A DNA stretch of 64,000 bases from DYQY01 sp964643725 (GCA_964643725.1 CAZXTL010000001.1:129370-193369); one strand, 5' to 3'; numbered from the stretch's first letter, positions 32,361 through 41,992 are shown. Made by a program: numbers and translations. Notes: a model not told the origin generated them from the letters alone.

Positions 32361-34469
32361 TTAGTTAATGAATTCGTTAACCCAGTTATCTTGGCTGTTA
32401 TCAGCCGGAGGAGTTGTAGAAGGTTCTTCGCTTCTTTTTTGAACTTGGTTACTTTTTATTGTGCTAACATCATTTGCGTCCTGACCATCATTGTTATTTC
32501 TTTTGCCATCTTCCCCTAAAACGGCGTTACCACCACCCATTCCACTGTAATATGGGAAATCAAGCCTAGTAATATTTTTTAAGGCAGTATTCATAAATTG
32601 TTTCCACATTAGAGCAGGGATATAACCACCTACGACTTTATTCATTGGGGTGTTATCGTCATTACCAACCCAAGCAGTACAAACAAGTTGGGGTACAAAT
32701 CCAATAAACCAAGCATCTCTATAGTCTGATGTTGTTCCAGTTTTTCCGGCTACTGGTCTAGGTAGTTTTGCGTTTTTTCCTGTTCCGTAATCTACAACAC
32801 CCTTCATCATATCTACAAGTGTATAGACAAGGTTTTGATCGTAAACACGTCTTACGCTCGGTTTATTACTATATAATTCAATGCCATTTCTGTCCTCAAT
32901 TTTTTTAATGTATATTGGTTTTGCAAGCAGTCCTCCAGTTGCAAGAGCTCCATAAGCAGAAGTAAGTTCCATCATATAGACTTCTTGTGAACCTAATGCT
33001 ATTGAAATATATGGCCAGAGTGGTGTTGTTATTCCAAATTGTTTTGCAGTAGCAACAACAGCTTCTGGAGACACCATATTAACTAATTTTATAGCGATTG
33101 TGTTAATAGACTTTTCTAGTGCTTTACGCATAGTGACTTTTCCTTCGTAAGTTAAATCGTAGTTTGTCGGTGCATATGGGCCCTGGAAAGTGTTAAAAAC
33201 TACAGGGGAATCAACTAGGATAGTTCCTGGTGATAGTCTTTTTGAAAGCGCGGTTAAATATACAAATGGCTTGAATGCTGATCCTGGTTGTCTTTTGGCG
33301 TGTATTGTTTTGTTGTAGTGACTCTTAAGAAAATCATAGCCTCCAACCATTGTTACGATATATCCAGTTTTTGTGTCTATTGCTAACATAGCAGCTTGGC
33401 CAAAGTTAAGATTTTGGTTAACGCTTTCTGATACTGCCCATTCTACGGCAGCTTCTGCTTCTTTTTGCATTTCCCATACTATTGGAGTATAAACCTTGAG
33501 CCCTCCATTATATGCTTCTTCTTCTCCATACATACGAACAAGGATGTTAATAACTTCTTGTACAAAATATGGTGCTCTGTACTTTAATTTTTTACGAGGT
33601 GCAATTACTAGAACTTCTTTTTTACTATCAAGGTATTGTTGTCTAGTAATTAATTTAACATCAAGCATTCTTTTTAAGACCATATCTTTTCTTTTCATGG
33701 TGGTAGCAAGTTTTCTGTAAGGAGAAAATGCTTCAGGAGCTTGTAACATCCCAACTAACATGGCACTTTCAGCAATACTTAAATATGCAGCGCTTTTGCC
33801 AAAGTATTGTTGTGTAGCAGATTCTATGCCATATGAATTGTGTCCCCAATATACTTGGTTAAGGTACATATGTAGGATTTCTTCCTTGGTATATTGACGT
33901 TCTATTTTAATAGCAAGAATAACTTCTGCTACTTTTCTGGAGAATTTTTTCTGTTTAGTAAGGAAAAGGTGTCTTGCTAATTGTTGAGTTATTGTACTAG
34001 CTCCTTGAACCTTTCCACCTTTAATAACATTAACTGTCATTGCTCTTAAAATGCCGATAGGGTCAACTCCATGGTGTTCGTAAAATCTAGAATCTTCCAT
34101 CGCTACAACTGCTTTTTTCATTGTTCCTGATATTTTGGAATATGGAATTGTTATTCTATTTTCTTCTTTGTGAAGGTCAGCAAGAATAACCCCATCTGCA
34201 GAATATATTTTAGTTGTTTGGTTTGGAACAAAAGTAGAGATAACTTTAACATCTGGTAGTGTTTTCAGAAGGAATAATATATACAAGAAAAGAAGAACTG
34301 CAAGAACACCAGCAACCATGGATCCTTTTAAGAAAACATCCATTAAAAATGATTTAAATTTTTCATTTCTTCTTCTTTGTTGGTGACTTTTAAAACCACT
34401 TTTATGTCGTCCAGAAGTTGTTTTTGGTTTTTTTCCTACAGATAACGGTACTCTTCTTTCAAAAACCAC
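32361..34469 (-). CDS. Class A penicillin-binding protein (PBP1A family)
   Basis: The 702-residue bifunctional peptidoglycan synthase has a basic cytoplasmic tail, one membrane anchor (about residues 50-72), a GT51 glycosyltransferase domain and a transpeptidase domain. The GT51 motifs are VAMEDSRFYEHHGVD with the catalytic Glu, and GASTITQQLARHLFL. The transpeptidase has SxxK at Ser397 (PGSAFKP), SxN as SIN, and KTGTT near residue 575. The C-terminus ends in a disordered Ser/Asn/Asp-rich tail. The start is a GTG at 34469, supported by GAAGGG 9 bases upstream. It is monocistronic, facing away from tyrS. Confidence 0.95.
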   Translation of the reverse strand: MVFERRVPLSVGKKPKTTSGRHKSGFKSHQQRRRNEKFKSFLMDVFLKGSMVAGVLAVLLFLYILFLLKTLPDVKVISTFVPNQTTKIYSADGVILADLHKEENRITIPYSKISGTMKKAVVAMEDSRFYEHHGVDPIGILRAMTVNVIKGGKVQGASTITQQLARHLFLTKQKKFSRKVAEVILAIKIERQYTKEEILHMYLNQVYWGHNSYGIESATQQYFGKSAAYLSIAESAMLVGMLQAPEAFSPYRKLATTMKRKDMVLKRMLDVKLITRQQYLDSKKEVLVIAPRKKLKYRAPYFVQEVINILVRMYGEEEAYNGGLKVYTPIVWEMQKEAEAAVEWAVSESVNQNLNFGQAAMLAIDTKTGYIVTMVGGYDFLKSHYNKTIHAKRQPGSAFKPFVYLTALSKRLSPGTILVDSPVVFNTFQGPYAPTNYDLTYEGKVTMRKALEKSINTIAIKLVNMVSPEAVVATAKQFGITTPLWPYISIALGSQEVYMMELTSAYGALATGGLLAKPIYIKKIEDRNGIELYSNKPSVRRVYDQNLVYTLVDMMKGVVDYGTGKNAKLPRPVAGKTGTTSDYRDAWFIGFVPQLVCTAWVGNDDNTPMNKVVGGYIPALMWKQFMNTALKNITRLDFPYYSGMGGGNAVLGEDGKRNNNDGQDANDVSTIKSNQVQKRSEEPSTTPPADNSQDNWVNEFIN

Positions 34470-34574
34470 TTAATGTTTCCCTTCATAATATACGAGCTTA
34501 TTGTCAGTTTTTAGCAGATGCTATATTATCACAAGAGTATTTATTAGTTAATGAGTTTTTAAAAAGGATGTAGC

Positions 34575-35753
34575 ATGAATACGATTATTAAAGGTTTAGT
34601 AGATGTAATAAATGCAGATGATTTAAAGGAATTATTAGCTTCAAATAAGAGATTAAAGGTAAAATGGGGAGCAGATCCAAGCGCTCCAGACCTTCATTTG
34701 GGCCATACTGTAGTGCTTAGGAAATTAAAGATTTTTCAGGGTCTTGGGCATGAAATTATTTTTTTAATAGGTGATTTTACTGCTATGATTGGAGACCCAA
34801 CAGGAAAATCTAAAACTAGAAAAGAACTTTCTGAGCAGCAAGTAATTAAGAATGCTGAGACATATCAGGATCAGGTATTTAAAGTATTAGATAGGGAAAA
34901 AACAACTGTGGTTTATAATTCTACTTGGCTAAGTAAACTCACTGCTAAAGATATTGTGAAACTAACTGCTCAGTATAATGTTGCCAGAATGTTAGAAAGA
35001 GATGACTTTAATAAAAGATTTTCCAATAATGTTTCAATAAGCATACATGAGTTTTTATATCCTTTGTTCCAGGGATATGATTCTGTAGCTTTGGAAGCAG
35101 ACATTGAAATGGGTGGTACAGATCAGAAGTTTAATTTACTAGTGGGAAGACATCTTCAGAAGGAATACGGTCAGAAACCACAGATAGTTCTTACTATGCC
35201 TATTCTAGAAGGGCTAGATGGCGTACAGAAGATGAGTAAGAGTTTGGGGAATCATGTCGGCCTAACTGATTCACCTAATGAAATGTTCGGGAAGTTAATG
35301 TCTATTCCTGATGAGTTAATTATTAAGTATTTTGAATTATTAACGGATGTTTCAGATAGCTTAATTGAAAAAATGAAGAAGCAAATGAAAGATGGCTCTG
35401 TCAATCCACGAGATCTTAAGGTTATTTTGGGGAAGACGATTATTGAAATGTACCATTCTAAAGAGGATGCAGTAAAAGCAGAAGAATATTTTATTACAGC
35501 GTTTAGGGATAAGGATATTCCTGCTGATATTCCCGAGATGAATGTTTCTAAAGTTGAAGGAGAACTTACATTAATAAATATTATGAAACTAGCGGACATG
35601 GCCCCAAGCAACAAAGATATCAAACGATTGTTTGAACAGGGAGCAGTTTCGCTTGACGGCGAAAAGGTCTCAGACCCTTTTTATTTGCTAGAAACAGGTA
35701 AAGAAGTGGTAATTAAGGCAGGCAAAAGAAAATTTCTTAAGATATTGTGGTAA
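34575..35753 (+). CDS. tyrS: Tyrosyl-tRNA synthetase
   Basis: This class I synthetase charges tRNA-Tyr. The HIGH motif is HLGH (residues 41-44) and the KMSKS motif is intact at 219-223. Between them lie [14 protein letters not shown] and the tyrosine-pocket stretch [19 protein letters not shown]. The last 60 residues are an S4 RNA-binding domain ([21 protein letters not shown]). At 392 residues it belongs to the shorter TyrRS branch (TyrZ-like). AAGGATG precedes the ATG. The 3' end overlaps the GTG start of the next gene by 7 bases. Confidence 0.96.
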   Translation: MNTIIKGLVDVINADDLKELLASNKRLKVKWGADPSAPDLHLGHTVVLRKLKIFQGLGHEIIFLIGDFTAMIGDPTGKSKTRKELSEQQVIKNAETYQDQVFKVLDREKTTVVYNSTWLSKLTAKDIVKLTAQYNVARMLERDDFNKRFSNNVSISIHEFLYPLFQGYDSVALEADIEMGGTDQKFNLLVGRHLQKEYGQKPQIVLTMPILEGLDGVQKMSKSLGNHVGLTDSPNEMFGKLMSIPDELIIKYFELLTDVSDSLIEKMKKQMKDGSVNPRDLKVILGKTIIEMYHSKEDAVKAEEYFITAFRDKDIPADIPEMNVSKVEGELTLINIMKLADMAPSNKDIKRLFEQGAVSLDGEKVSDPFYLLETGKEVVIKAGKRKFLKILW

Positions 35754-36100
35754 GAAAATTAATTCTAGTAGGTGGATTAGCTGGCTTTTTGTCAGGTCTT
35801 TTAGGCATTGGTGGTGGAGTTATAATTGTCCCTGCTATGGTTTTCTTAATGGGTTATTCGCAGAAAGAGGCCCAAGGCACTTCGGTTTTAATAATGTTTT
35901 TTTTAGGCATTATTGGTGTTTTAGCTTATTCTATTTTTTCAGTTAAATTAGATTTTCATATAGTATCAATCTTGACAGCAGGTGGCTTTATTGGTGCATT
36001 GGCAGGCAGTATGCTTGCTCAAAAAATGGATACATCTTCATTAAAGAAAGTATTTGCTTTATATATTTGTTATGCAGGGATAAGGATTTTCTTAATATGA
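35747..36100 (+). CDS. TauE/SafE-family permease, first half-size subunit
   Basis: This 117-residue membrane protein is one TauE/SafE repeat. The N-terminus [22 protein letters not shown] is the family signature ([16 protein letters not shown]), followed by three more helices. Normal family members have two such repeats in about 250 residues; here each is a separate gene. The GTG start at 35747 lies inside the end of tyrS. The stop overlaps the ATG of the second half by four bases. The family exports sulfite or organosulfonates or carries other anions; the substrate is unknown. Confidence 0.8.
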   Translation: MVRKLILVGGLAGFLSGLLGIGGGVIIVPAMVFLMGYSQKEAQGTSVLIMFFLGIIGVLAYSIFSVKLDFHIVSILTAGGFIGALAGSMLAQKMDTSSLKKVFALYICYAGIRIFLI

Positions 36101-36441
36101 TTGTATTATTCATGGCAGGATTATTGGGAGGATTTATTTCTGGATTAATGGCAGTTGGTACTGCAGCAATCTATGTCCCATTAATGTTGTATTTGGGTTA
36201 TGGTCAATTGTTTGCTCAAAGCATTGCTCTTTGGATGATAGTTCCTGCTTCTTTTATAAGTATATTTGTGTACTATAAACATGGAACAATTAAGGTGAAA
36301 GGTTCTTTGATATTGCTTATCCCTGCGATTTTAGCTTCTTTAGTGGGAAGTTATATGGCTAGCATTTTGCCTGTTATTGTTTTGAGAAAATTGTTTGGTA
36401 TTTGTATGGTTTATATTGCTTATAAGGTATGGAGAAGTTAA
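36097..36441 (+). CDS. TauE/SafE-family permease, second half-size subunit
   Basis: The 114-residue product repeats the same fold: GLLGGFISGLMAVGTAAIYVPLM aligns with the signature of the preceding gene, though the GGG core is AVGTA. Four hydrophobic helices follow. The ATG at 36097 overlaps the upstream stop (ATGA), so both are made by coupled translation and probably assemble as a heterodimer. A natural -1 split of one ancestral gene is possible, but both halves have intact ends. Confidence 0.78.
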   Translation: MIVLFMAGLLGGFISGLMAVGTAAIYVPLMLYLGYGQLFAQSIALWMIVPASFISIFVYYKHGTIKVKGSLILLIPAILASLVGSYMASILPVIVLRKLFGICMVYIAYKVWRS

Positions 36442-36492
36442 CCTCTCCCCGCAGAAGACACTTTTATTTACTTAGGAACTAGGATGCTGCGA

Positions 36493-36524
36493 CCCTCTCC
36501 ATTTCATAAATGAAAAGGAGAGGG
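36493..36524. repeat. Strong palindrome after the TauE/SafE genes
   Basis: CCCTCTCC (36493-36500) pairs with GGAGAGGG (36517-36524), and inside it TTTCA pairs with TGAAA around a TAAA loop. This gives about 13 paired bases with one mismatch. It could end transcription of tyrS and the permease genes, but no T run follows. Its CCCTCTCC arm is reminiscent of the hairpin at 4708, suggesting a dispersed element. Confidence 0.5.
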
Positions 36525-36842
36525 TAACGGCACCATTATTTATTTTAAGATACTTATAGCTTCCGTGGGAGAGGTTCGTCGAAATATCTATGATTTTATA
36601 TTTGCTCAGATAACTCCGGGACAATTTTTTAAAATTTTTTAAAAAACTACCCCCGAGTAATGTTTGAACGACTTAAATTGCAGAAATTTTGAAGTCATTT
36701 AACGATAACGAATAAAAAGAAGATAGTGTCGCAATGCTCCCGCAGGTTGAAAAATATATATTGAAAACAGTAATGAATAAAAGGGTGACAAAAAATTTCC
36801 CAAATTTAAGGAAGTGAGTTTTATTAGGGGGTGAGGGGATAT

Positions 36843-36865
36843 ATAAGGGGCGCGGAGCCCCTTAT
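36843..36865. terminator. GC-rich hairpin between convergent units
   Basis: ATAAGGGGC (36843-36851) pairs perfectly with GCCCCTTAT (36857-36865) around a 5-base loop. It lies 8 bases past the end of the minus-strand gene at 36873 and could serve both convergent units. Neither side has a clean T tract, so factor-independent termination is uncertain. Confidence 0.5.
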
Positions 36866-36872
36866 TAAAAGC

Positions 36873-37289
36873 TTATTCGTTTTCTAAATGCCAGAGAAAC
36901 TCATAGCAGATATCTGCTACAAAGAATTGTGCTAAATGGATAAAAGTAGTTTTATATGGATTCTCATCCTTGTTGAACTGTAGTCCAAACTTAAACGCTT
37001 GTCCTAAATAATTTTTGAATTTATCTGTAAGAATTGCTTTTTGAAAATATTCTTTAATGTCTTCCATTGGAGTTTTGAGCTTATATAGCTCAGTATATAT
37101 TATTGCTTGAAGTCGGTCTTTTTCAGCATTTCTTTCTTCTTCTGGTGCTTTTTTTATGTTTAGAATCTGCTCTTGAATGGCATCTATTTTGATAAGTGAC
37201 TCATAATCAAAAGGTAGTAAATGAAAATTTACATATCTATTGTTATCTAAAGTCTTTTGTAAAAATTTTTGTACTTTTTGATCGTTCAT
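36873..37289 (-). CDS. Unrecognised 138-residue protein downstream of motB
   Basis: I do not recognise this protein. It is soluble, largely helical, and rich in Phe, Tyr, Lys and Glu. It has a central charged helix (KKAPEEERNAEKDRL) and a C-terminal aromatic helix (AQFFVADICYEFLWHLENE). It begins 21 bases after the motB stop on the same strand, so it is probably the third gene of the motA-motB unit. A role with the motor is guilt by association only. The ribosome site is weak. Confidence 0.65.
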   Translation of the reverse strand: MNDQKVQKFLQKTLDNNRYVNFHLLPFDYESLIKIDAIQEQILNIKKAPEEERNAEKDRLQAIIYTELYKLKTPMEDIKEYFQKAILTDKFKNYLGQAFKFGLQFNKDENPYKTTFIHLAQFFVADICYEFLWHLENE

Positions 37290-37310
37290 AGCATGTTTAG
37301 TATAGCTTAT

Positions 37311-38093
37311 TTAGGGAGTGGGTTCAACATTATCTTCTAAGGTTTTCATTATTCCACCTCTTTTGAAGACAATCTCTACTCTTCTATTCATTGATCTGCC
37401 AGAGTCAGTGGTATTGTTAGCAACAGGTCTGAACTCTCCAAATCCTTCTGCTGAAAGCCTATCTGCGGAGATGCCTTTAGAGATAAAGTATTTAATGACA
37501 TTACAAGCGCGTAGTGTGGAGAGCTCCCAATTAGATGGGAATCTTATCGTTTCAATTGGGGTGTTGTCAGTATGTCCTTCAATTAAGATTGGATAGGGGA
37601 AGGTTTGAAATAGCTCCATTAGATAGTTTAATATTATTCTGCTTTGAGGTGTCAAATTATCGTCGCCATTTTTAAAGAGCATACTGTCAGAGATATTAAT
37701 AACTACACCTCTTTCATCTATGTATGCTTTTACAATATTTTGAAGTTGATGTTGGAAGATGAAAATGTTGATATTTTTTAGTATTTCATCTAGTTTTTTA
37801 GTAAGTATATCATTTATTGAAGTTAGATTTGATCCATCAAGACTAAAGTTTTCACTTACTATTGTTCCTGTTTCAAGTTTTGATTCAGTTCCGTATGTTT
37901 TGCGAAGTGAACCAGAAAGAGAAATGTATTTGTCTGCATCTATTTTAGACATTGAATATAGCAGTATAAAGAAAGTTAAAAGCAAAGTCATTAAATCTGC
38001 AAAGGTTAGGAACCAATCACCAGTTGGTTCATCATTGTCGTCAGATGGTAACTCTAGCCAAGAGTCATTTGCTAAATCATCGTCATTATTCAT
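37311..38093 (-). CDS. motB: MotB-type stator protein (copy 1)
   Basis: The 260-residue protein has an acidic cytoplasmic N-terminus, one membrane helix starting DWFLTFADLMTLLLTFF with the proton-path aspartate Asp33, and a C-terminal OmpA-like peptidoglycan-binding domain (LIEGHTDNTPI, then RLSAEGFGEFRPVANN, then MNRRVEI). It forms the ion-driven stator with MotA. It overlaps the motA stop by 8 bases. No flagellar gene is in the window, so whether this pair drives a flagellum or another rotary device is unknown from here. Confidence 0.93.
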   Translation of the reverse strand: MNNDDDLANDSWLELPSDDNDEPTGDWFLTFADLMTLLLTFFILLYSMSKIDADKYISLSGSLRKTYGTESKLETGTIVSENFSLDGSNLTSINDILTKKLDEILKNINIFIFQHQLQNIVKAYIDERGVVINISDSMLFKNGDDNLTPQSRIILNYLMELFQTFPYPILIEGHTDNTPIETIRFPSNWELSTLRACNVIKYFISKGISADRLSAEGFGEFRPVANNTTDSGRSMNRRVEIVFKRGGIMKTLEDNVEPTP

Positions 38094-38871
38094 TTTTAGT
38101 TGGTTTGTTTTTTCTGAGTGCTTGTTGTAAAGATCTTGAGATATAAGAAGAAAGTTTATCTTCTAGCAGAGTGATTGATTCCTTAGCTTGCATGCTAAGG
38201 ATACTTTCTTTGGAAATCTGCATTAATAGGAATTCTTGTTCGCTCCTTCTTTTTAGTTTATTGGCTAAGGGTAAGAAGATAAGATTTGCAAGAACAGCTC
38301 CATAAAACGTCGTAAGTATTGCTGTGGACATTCCAGGTCCTAGCGCACTTGGGTCACTTAGGTTAGAAAGCATTTGAACTAGTCCAATTAGTGTTCCAAT
38401 TAATCCAAACGCAGGCGCAAATACACCTAAAGCTTGAAATATTTCTCTTCCAAGTTTGTGTCTAGACTGCATGATAGTTATTTCTGTATTTAATGCTCTT
38501 ATTATCTCTTGCCTAGGTATCCCATCGGCAATCATCTGAGTTCCTTTTAAAACAAAGAAATCATCTAGTTTTTTTGCATGTGATGGTAAGTGAATAAGAC
38601 CTTCTCTTCGAGCTATTCCTGCTAGGTTGACTAATTCTATCATGTGATAGGTAGGTTCCTTTATGCTTGAGTGAAAGGCTTTGCCTGCAATTTTAATTAC
38701 TTTGATAACTTCGTTAAGTGGATAGCTTATTAAAGTTGCTGCAATTGTTCCTCCTGCAACTATCAATATGCTTGGAATAGAGAAAAATATACCTAGTCCG
38801 CTTTGAATAAAAATGGCTAGCAAAATAAGGGTGACACCCGAAGCTATTCCTAAAATAGTAGTTAGATCCAA
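38086..38871 (-). CDS. motA: MotA-type stator protein (copy 1)
   Basis: The 261-residue protein has four membrane helices and a large cytoplasmic loop after helix 2. The late helices have the family features: APAFGLIGTLIGLVQML (with the conserved proline) and GPGMSTAILTTFYGAVLAN. The start codon is TTG (38871), supported by AAAGGGG 7 bases upstream. It is the first gene of a motA-motB-unknown unit, transcribed away from xseB. Confidence 0.92.
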   Translation of the reverse strand: MDLTTILGIASGVTLILLAIFIQSGLGIFFSIPSILIVAGGTIAATLISYPLNEVIKVIKIAGKAFHSSIKEPTYHMIELVNLAGIARREGLIHLPSHAKKLDDFFVLKGTQMIADGIPRQEIIRALNTEITIMQSRHKLGREIFQALGVFAPAFGLIGTLIGLVQMLSNLSDPSALGPGMSTAILTTFYGAVLANLIFLPLANKLKRRSEQEFLLMQISKESILSMQAKESITLLEDKLSSYISRSLQQALRKNKPTKNE

Positions 38872-38970
38872 ATAATGGCCCCTTTGAAGTGAATTTTTTC
38901 TTTAATAAGTTTAAGCTTTACACCCATTCTTTGCAACGATTTTTAGTTTCTCTACAACAAGAAGTCTGAG

Positions 38971-38979
38971 TGGTATAAT
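38971..38979 (+). promoter_or_regulatory. Extended -10 promoter element before xseB
   Basis: TGGTATAAT at 38971-38979 is a perfect extended -10 (TGnTATAAT). It sits 28 bases before the ATG at 39008, leaving a leader of about 22 bases. No -35 consensus is seen at the right distance, as is usual for extended -10 promoters. It would drive the long xseB-ispA-dxs-plsY-gpsA-hflX-dinG run. Confidence 0.5.
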
Positions 38980-39007
38980 AAAATTCAAAATGAAGGATAA
39001 TAGCACC

Positions 39008-39238
39008 ATGAAATTTGAAGATAAAATAAAAGAGATTGAAAAGACAGTTAGAGAGCTGGATTCGGAGATTTCCTTAGATGATGCAGTCGTTAAATATGAG
39101 ACTGGGATGAGATACGTTGAGGAATGTGAAAAGGAGCTTAAAAGGGCTGAAGTTAGAATCCATAAACTTGTTCAAAAAAAAGATAATTCTGTTCTAATAG
39201 AACCGATTGAAGAAAATGAATACCCTACCTTATTTTGA
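39008..39238 (+). CDS. xseB: Exodeoxyribonuclease VII small subunit
   Basis: XseB is the small helical partner of XseA in a single-strand-specific exonuclease. The 76-residue protein has the family pattern: KFEDKIKEIEKTVRELDSE, then ISLDDAVVKYETGMRYVEEC and a closing coiled helix. The ATG at 39008 is preferred to 38990 because of the AAGGA upstream and the extended -10 just before it. xseA is not adjacent here. The gene end overlaps ispA by 23 bases. Confidence 0.85.
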   Translation: MKFEDKIKEIEKTVRELDSEISLDDAVVKYETGMRYVEECEKELKRAEVRIHKLVQKKDNSVLIEPIEENEYPTLF

Positions 39239-40112
39239 TCAATATAAAAATATGATTGAGGAGCATTTATTAGATGTTCTTTCTTTCCAAGATACAGATA
39301 CTGACCTTATTATTGAGGCCTCTAAATACAGCGTTATGGCTGGCGGGAAAAGAATAAGAGGTTGTATTATTCTTGCTGTCGGATCTTTATATAAGGATGC
39401 TAATAATTTTCTGCCCTTAGCTGCTGCAGTTGAAATGATTCATGCTTATTCCTTAATCCACGATGATCTTCCAGCAATGGATGATGATGATTTCAGGAGA
39501 GGGAAGCCTTCTAATCATAAAGTATTTGGAGAAGATATGGCTATTTTGGCTGGTGATTTTCTGATGACAAAGGCATATGAAGAAATGTCAGAGGGATTGC
39601 TTAATAATGGATTCGAGCCTAAGAACATAGTAAATACAATAACTTATTTGAGTAGAGCTTTAGGCTCACAAGGCATGGTCGGTGGTCAGGTTATGGATAT
39701 TAAAAGCTCAAAAGATTCTTGTGGTTTAGATAGACTTCGAAAAATACATGAACTTAAGACAGGTCGATTTATCAGAGCTGCTTTTATTTGTCCTTTAATT
39801 TTGAGTACAGGGAAAGAAGATTTAGTCGGAGAATTTTCTTTAGTTGAGTATGCTGATAATTTAGGATTACTTTTTCAGGTTATAGACGACATCTTGGATG
39901 AGACATCTGATGCTGTTACTTTAGGAAAACCAATTGGCTCTGATAAAGATAATGATAAGGCAACTTATGTTTCATTAATGGGGCTTGTAGGAGCAAAAGA
40001 TTTTGCAAGTAACATTTATGATGAAATGATTGGTTCTTTAAAAAATGTAGACAAGCGAATCAAGAAAGTACTAATGGATTTTACAATGATGGTTTATAAG
40101 AGGAATAATTAG
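39216..40112 (+). CDS. ispA: Polyprenyl (farnesyl/geranylgeranyl) diphosphate synthase
   Basis: The enzyme condenses IPP with allylic diphosphates to make C15-C20 chains. Both aspartate-rich motifs are present: the first is HDDLPAMDDDDFRRG and the second VIDDILDETSD. KYSVMAGGKRIRG near the N-terminus is the IPP-binding region. The length (298 residues) and the inserted first motif (DDxxxxD form) fit short-chain bacterial IspA-type enzymes. The ATG at 39216 lies inside xseB and the stop overlaps the dxs start. The xseB-ispA-dxs order is common in bacteria. Confidence 0.93.
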   Translation: MNTLPYFDQYKNMIEEHLLDVLSFQDTDTDLIIEASKYSVMAGGKRIRGCIILAVGSLYKDANNFLPLAAAVEMIHAYSLIHDDLPAMDDDDFRRGKPSNHKVFGEDMAILAGDFLMTKAYEEMSEGLLNNGFEPKNIVNTITYLSRALGSQGMVGGQVMDIKSSKDSCGLDRLRKIHELKTGRFIRAAFICPLILSTGKEDLVGEFSLVEYADNLGLLFQVIDDILDETSDAVTLGKPIGSDKDNDKATYVSLMGLVGAKDFASNIYDEMIGSLKNVDKRIKKVLMDFTMMVYKRNN

Positions 40113-41992
40113 TGGGATTATTAGAAAATATTGATTTGCCGATTGGCCTAAAAAATCTTACAGAGCAGGAATTATATTCTGTTGCAGATGAGTGTAGGAA
40201 TAAAATAATTGAGGTTGTAGCCGAAAATGGTGGCCACTTATCTCCTAATTTAGGGGTTGTTGAGCTTACAGTAGCTATCCATGCTTCCTTAGAAAGCCCA
40301 AAGGATAAGATTATATGGGATGTTGGTCATCAAGCCTATACTCATAAATTGTTAACAGGAAGGCTAAACAGTTTTTCTACTATTCGAAAAACAGATGGAA
40401 TCAGCGGTTTTCCCAAAAGAAGTGAGTCGCAGCATGATATTTTTGGAGCAGGTCATGCTGCTACATCTATTTCTGCAGCATTAGGTATTGCAAAAGCTAG
40501 GGACATAGCTGGAGATAAGTTTACAGTGTTATCGGTTATTGGTGATGCTTCCATTTCTTCCGGAGAAGCATTTGAGGCAATAAATAATGTACACTGCATT
40601 AAAGGACCATTTATTGTAATTTTAAATGATAACGAGATGTCAATTTCAGAGTCAGTGGGAGTTGTTTCAGATCATATAACCTCATTACGGTACAACATGC
40701 TTTATCGTGGGTTCAAGAAAAAAGCCGAAGCTCTTATTAAAAGATTACCGAAGGGAGAGCCTTTAGCTGTTTCTATTGATAAACTAATAACTAGAACAAA
40801 ACACTTATTGATAAATTATAAAAAAATAGGTGTCATATATGAAGAGCTTGGTTTTAGGTATCTTGGTCCGATAGATGGTTATAATATTCCTCATATAATG
40901 GGAGCAATAAACTATGCGAAGCAAGCTCCAGAGCCAGTAATTATACATATACTTACTAAAAAAGGTCATGGTTATCCACCAGCCGAAAATGATCCCACAA
41001 GATTTCATGGGTTAGGTAAGTTTGATCCTAAAACAGGAGAACCTTTAGATAAGAAAAATAAGATTACATATACAAGTGTTTTTGGTGACAAACTTGTAAA
41101 GCTCGCACAAAAAGATAAAAAGATAGTAGCTATAACAGCTGCGATGGAAGATGGGACTGGTCTTTGTAAATTTAGGTCAAAATTTCCAGAAAGATTCATT
41201 GATGTAGGAATGAGTGAGGAGCATGCAGTTACCTTTGCAGCAGGACTTGCAGTACAAGGGTTTAAGCCTGTTGTTGCTATATATTCTACTTTTATGCAAC
41301 GTTCTTTTGATCAGATAATACATGATATTGCGCTACAGAATCTTCCAGTTGTGCTTGTGATGGATAGAGCAGGACTTGTGGGAGAGGATGGCCCAACACA
41401 TCATGGAGTGTTTGATATTCCTTTTATGAGGATGATTCCAAATATGACCGTTTTAGCTCCTAAAGATCATAAAGAGCTAGAACAAATGATGGATTTTGCT
41501 TTTAAACAAAGTGGGCCAGTGTCCATAAGATATCCTAAGGGAGATGTCCCAAACATTGATTATCCGCAAACACCTATAATCAAAGGCAAGGCTGAGGTGT
41601 TGATAGATAATAAAAACGCTAAGGTTACTGTTTTTGCATGTGGGTCAATGGTTGTTCCTTTTTATGAGATAATTACTGAGCATAATTTAAATGTTAATTT
41701 GATTAATGTAAGGTTTATTAAACCTTTTGATGAAAGTACAGCAAAAACTTTCTTAAAGAAATCAAAATTTGTTATTACTGCTGAAGAGGGTATCACAAGT
41801 GGTGGACTTTATGGGATAATTTCAGAAATGATTCAGAGAGAAGGAATTTCTGTAAAAACCAAAGCAGTTGGTATAAATGAGGATATTTTTGTTGAGCATG
41901 GAAGCAAAAACGATCTTTTTGTAAGACTTGAAATGGATAATGTGTCCATTAAAAAATTTCTAATAAAAGCACTGGAGGAAGAAAAATGTTAA
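40112..41992 (+). CDS. dxs: 1-deoxy-D-xylulose-5-phosphate synthase
   Basis: Dxs performs the first step of the MEP isoprenoid pathway, joining pyruvate and glyceraldehyde 3-phosphate with thiamine diphosphate. Visible features are DVGHQAYTHKLLTGR, the ThDP/Mg motif GDASISSGEAFEAIN...NDNEMSIS, the pyrimidine-domain glutamate region (GMSEEHAVTFAAGLA) and DRAGLVGEDGPTHHG. Its 626 residues are normal. The GTG start overlaps the ispA stop by one base, and its 3' end overlaps plsY by 7. Confidence 0.96.
   Translation: MGLLENIDLPIGLKNLTEQELYSVADECRNKIIEVVAENGGHLSPNLGVVELTVAIHASLESPKDKIIWDVGHQAYTHKLLTGRLNSFSTIRKTDGISGFPKRSESQHDIFGAGHAATSISAALGIAKARDIAGDKFTVLSVIGDASISSGEAFEAINNVHCIKGPFIVILNDNEMSISESVGVVSDHITSLRYNMLYRGFKKKAEALIKRLPKGEPLAVSIDKLITRTKHLLINYKKIGVIYEELGFRYLGPIDGYNIPHIMGAINYAKQAPEPVIIHILTKKGHGYPPAENDPTRFHGLGKFDPKTGEPLDKKNKITYTSVFGDKLVKLAQKDKKIVAITAAMEDGTGLCKFRSKFPERFIDVGMSEEHAVTFAAGLAVQGFKPVVAIYSTFMQRSFDQIIHDIALQNLPVVLVMDRAGLVGEDGPTHHGVFDIPFMRMIPNMTVLAPKDHKELEQMMDFAFKQSGPVSIRYPKGDVPNIDYPQTPIIKGKAEVLIDNKNAKVTVFACGSMVVPFYEIITEHNLNVNLINVRFIKPFDESTAKTFLKKSKFVITAEEGITSGGLYGIISEMIQREGISVKTKAVGINEDIFVEHGSKNDLFVRLEMDNVSIKKFLIKALEEEKC

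Larger units (their letters stand above)
36442..36872. other. 431-base gene-free region with two hairpins
   Basis: This is the longest gap in the window. It lies between the permease genes (+) and a minus-strand gene. It holds a long hairpin at 36493-36524 and a GC-rich one at 36843-36865, listed separately. Between them is AT-rich sequence with an A/T-only run near 36625-36645 and a purine-rich stretch (TTAGGGGGTGAGGGG) near 36824. I see no coding frame with a ribosome site, and no tRNA or other known RNA. A small RNA cannot be excluded. Confidence 0.5.

Noticed and set aside
36442..36872. tRNA or other structured RNA gene
   Set aside because: A GGTTCG-like word near 36571 suggested a T loop, but no matching acceptor or anticodon stems were found.
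37311..38871. Flagellar operon
   Set aside because: Only stator genes are present; no hook, rod, ring or filament gene lies in the window.
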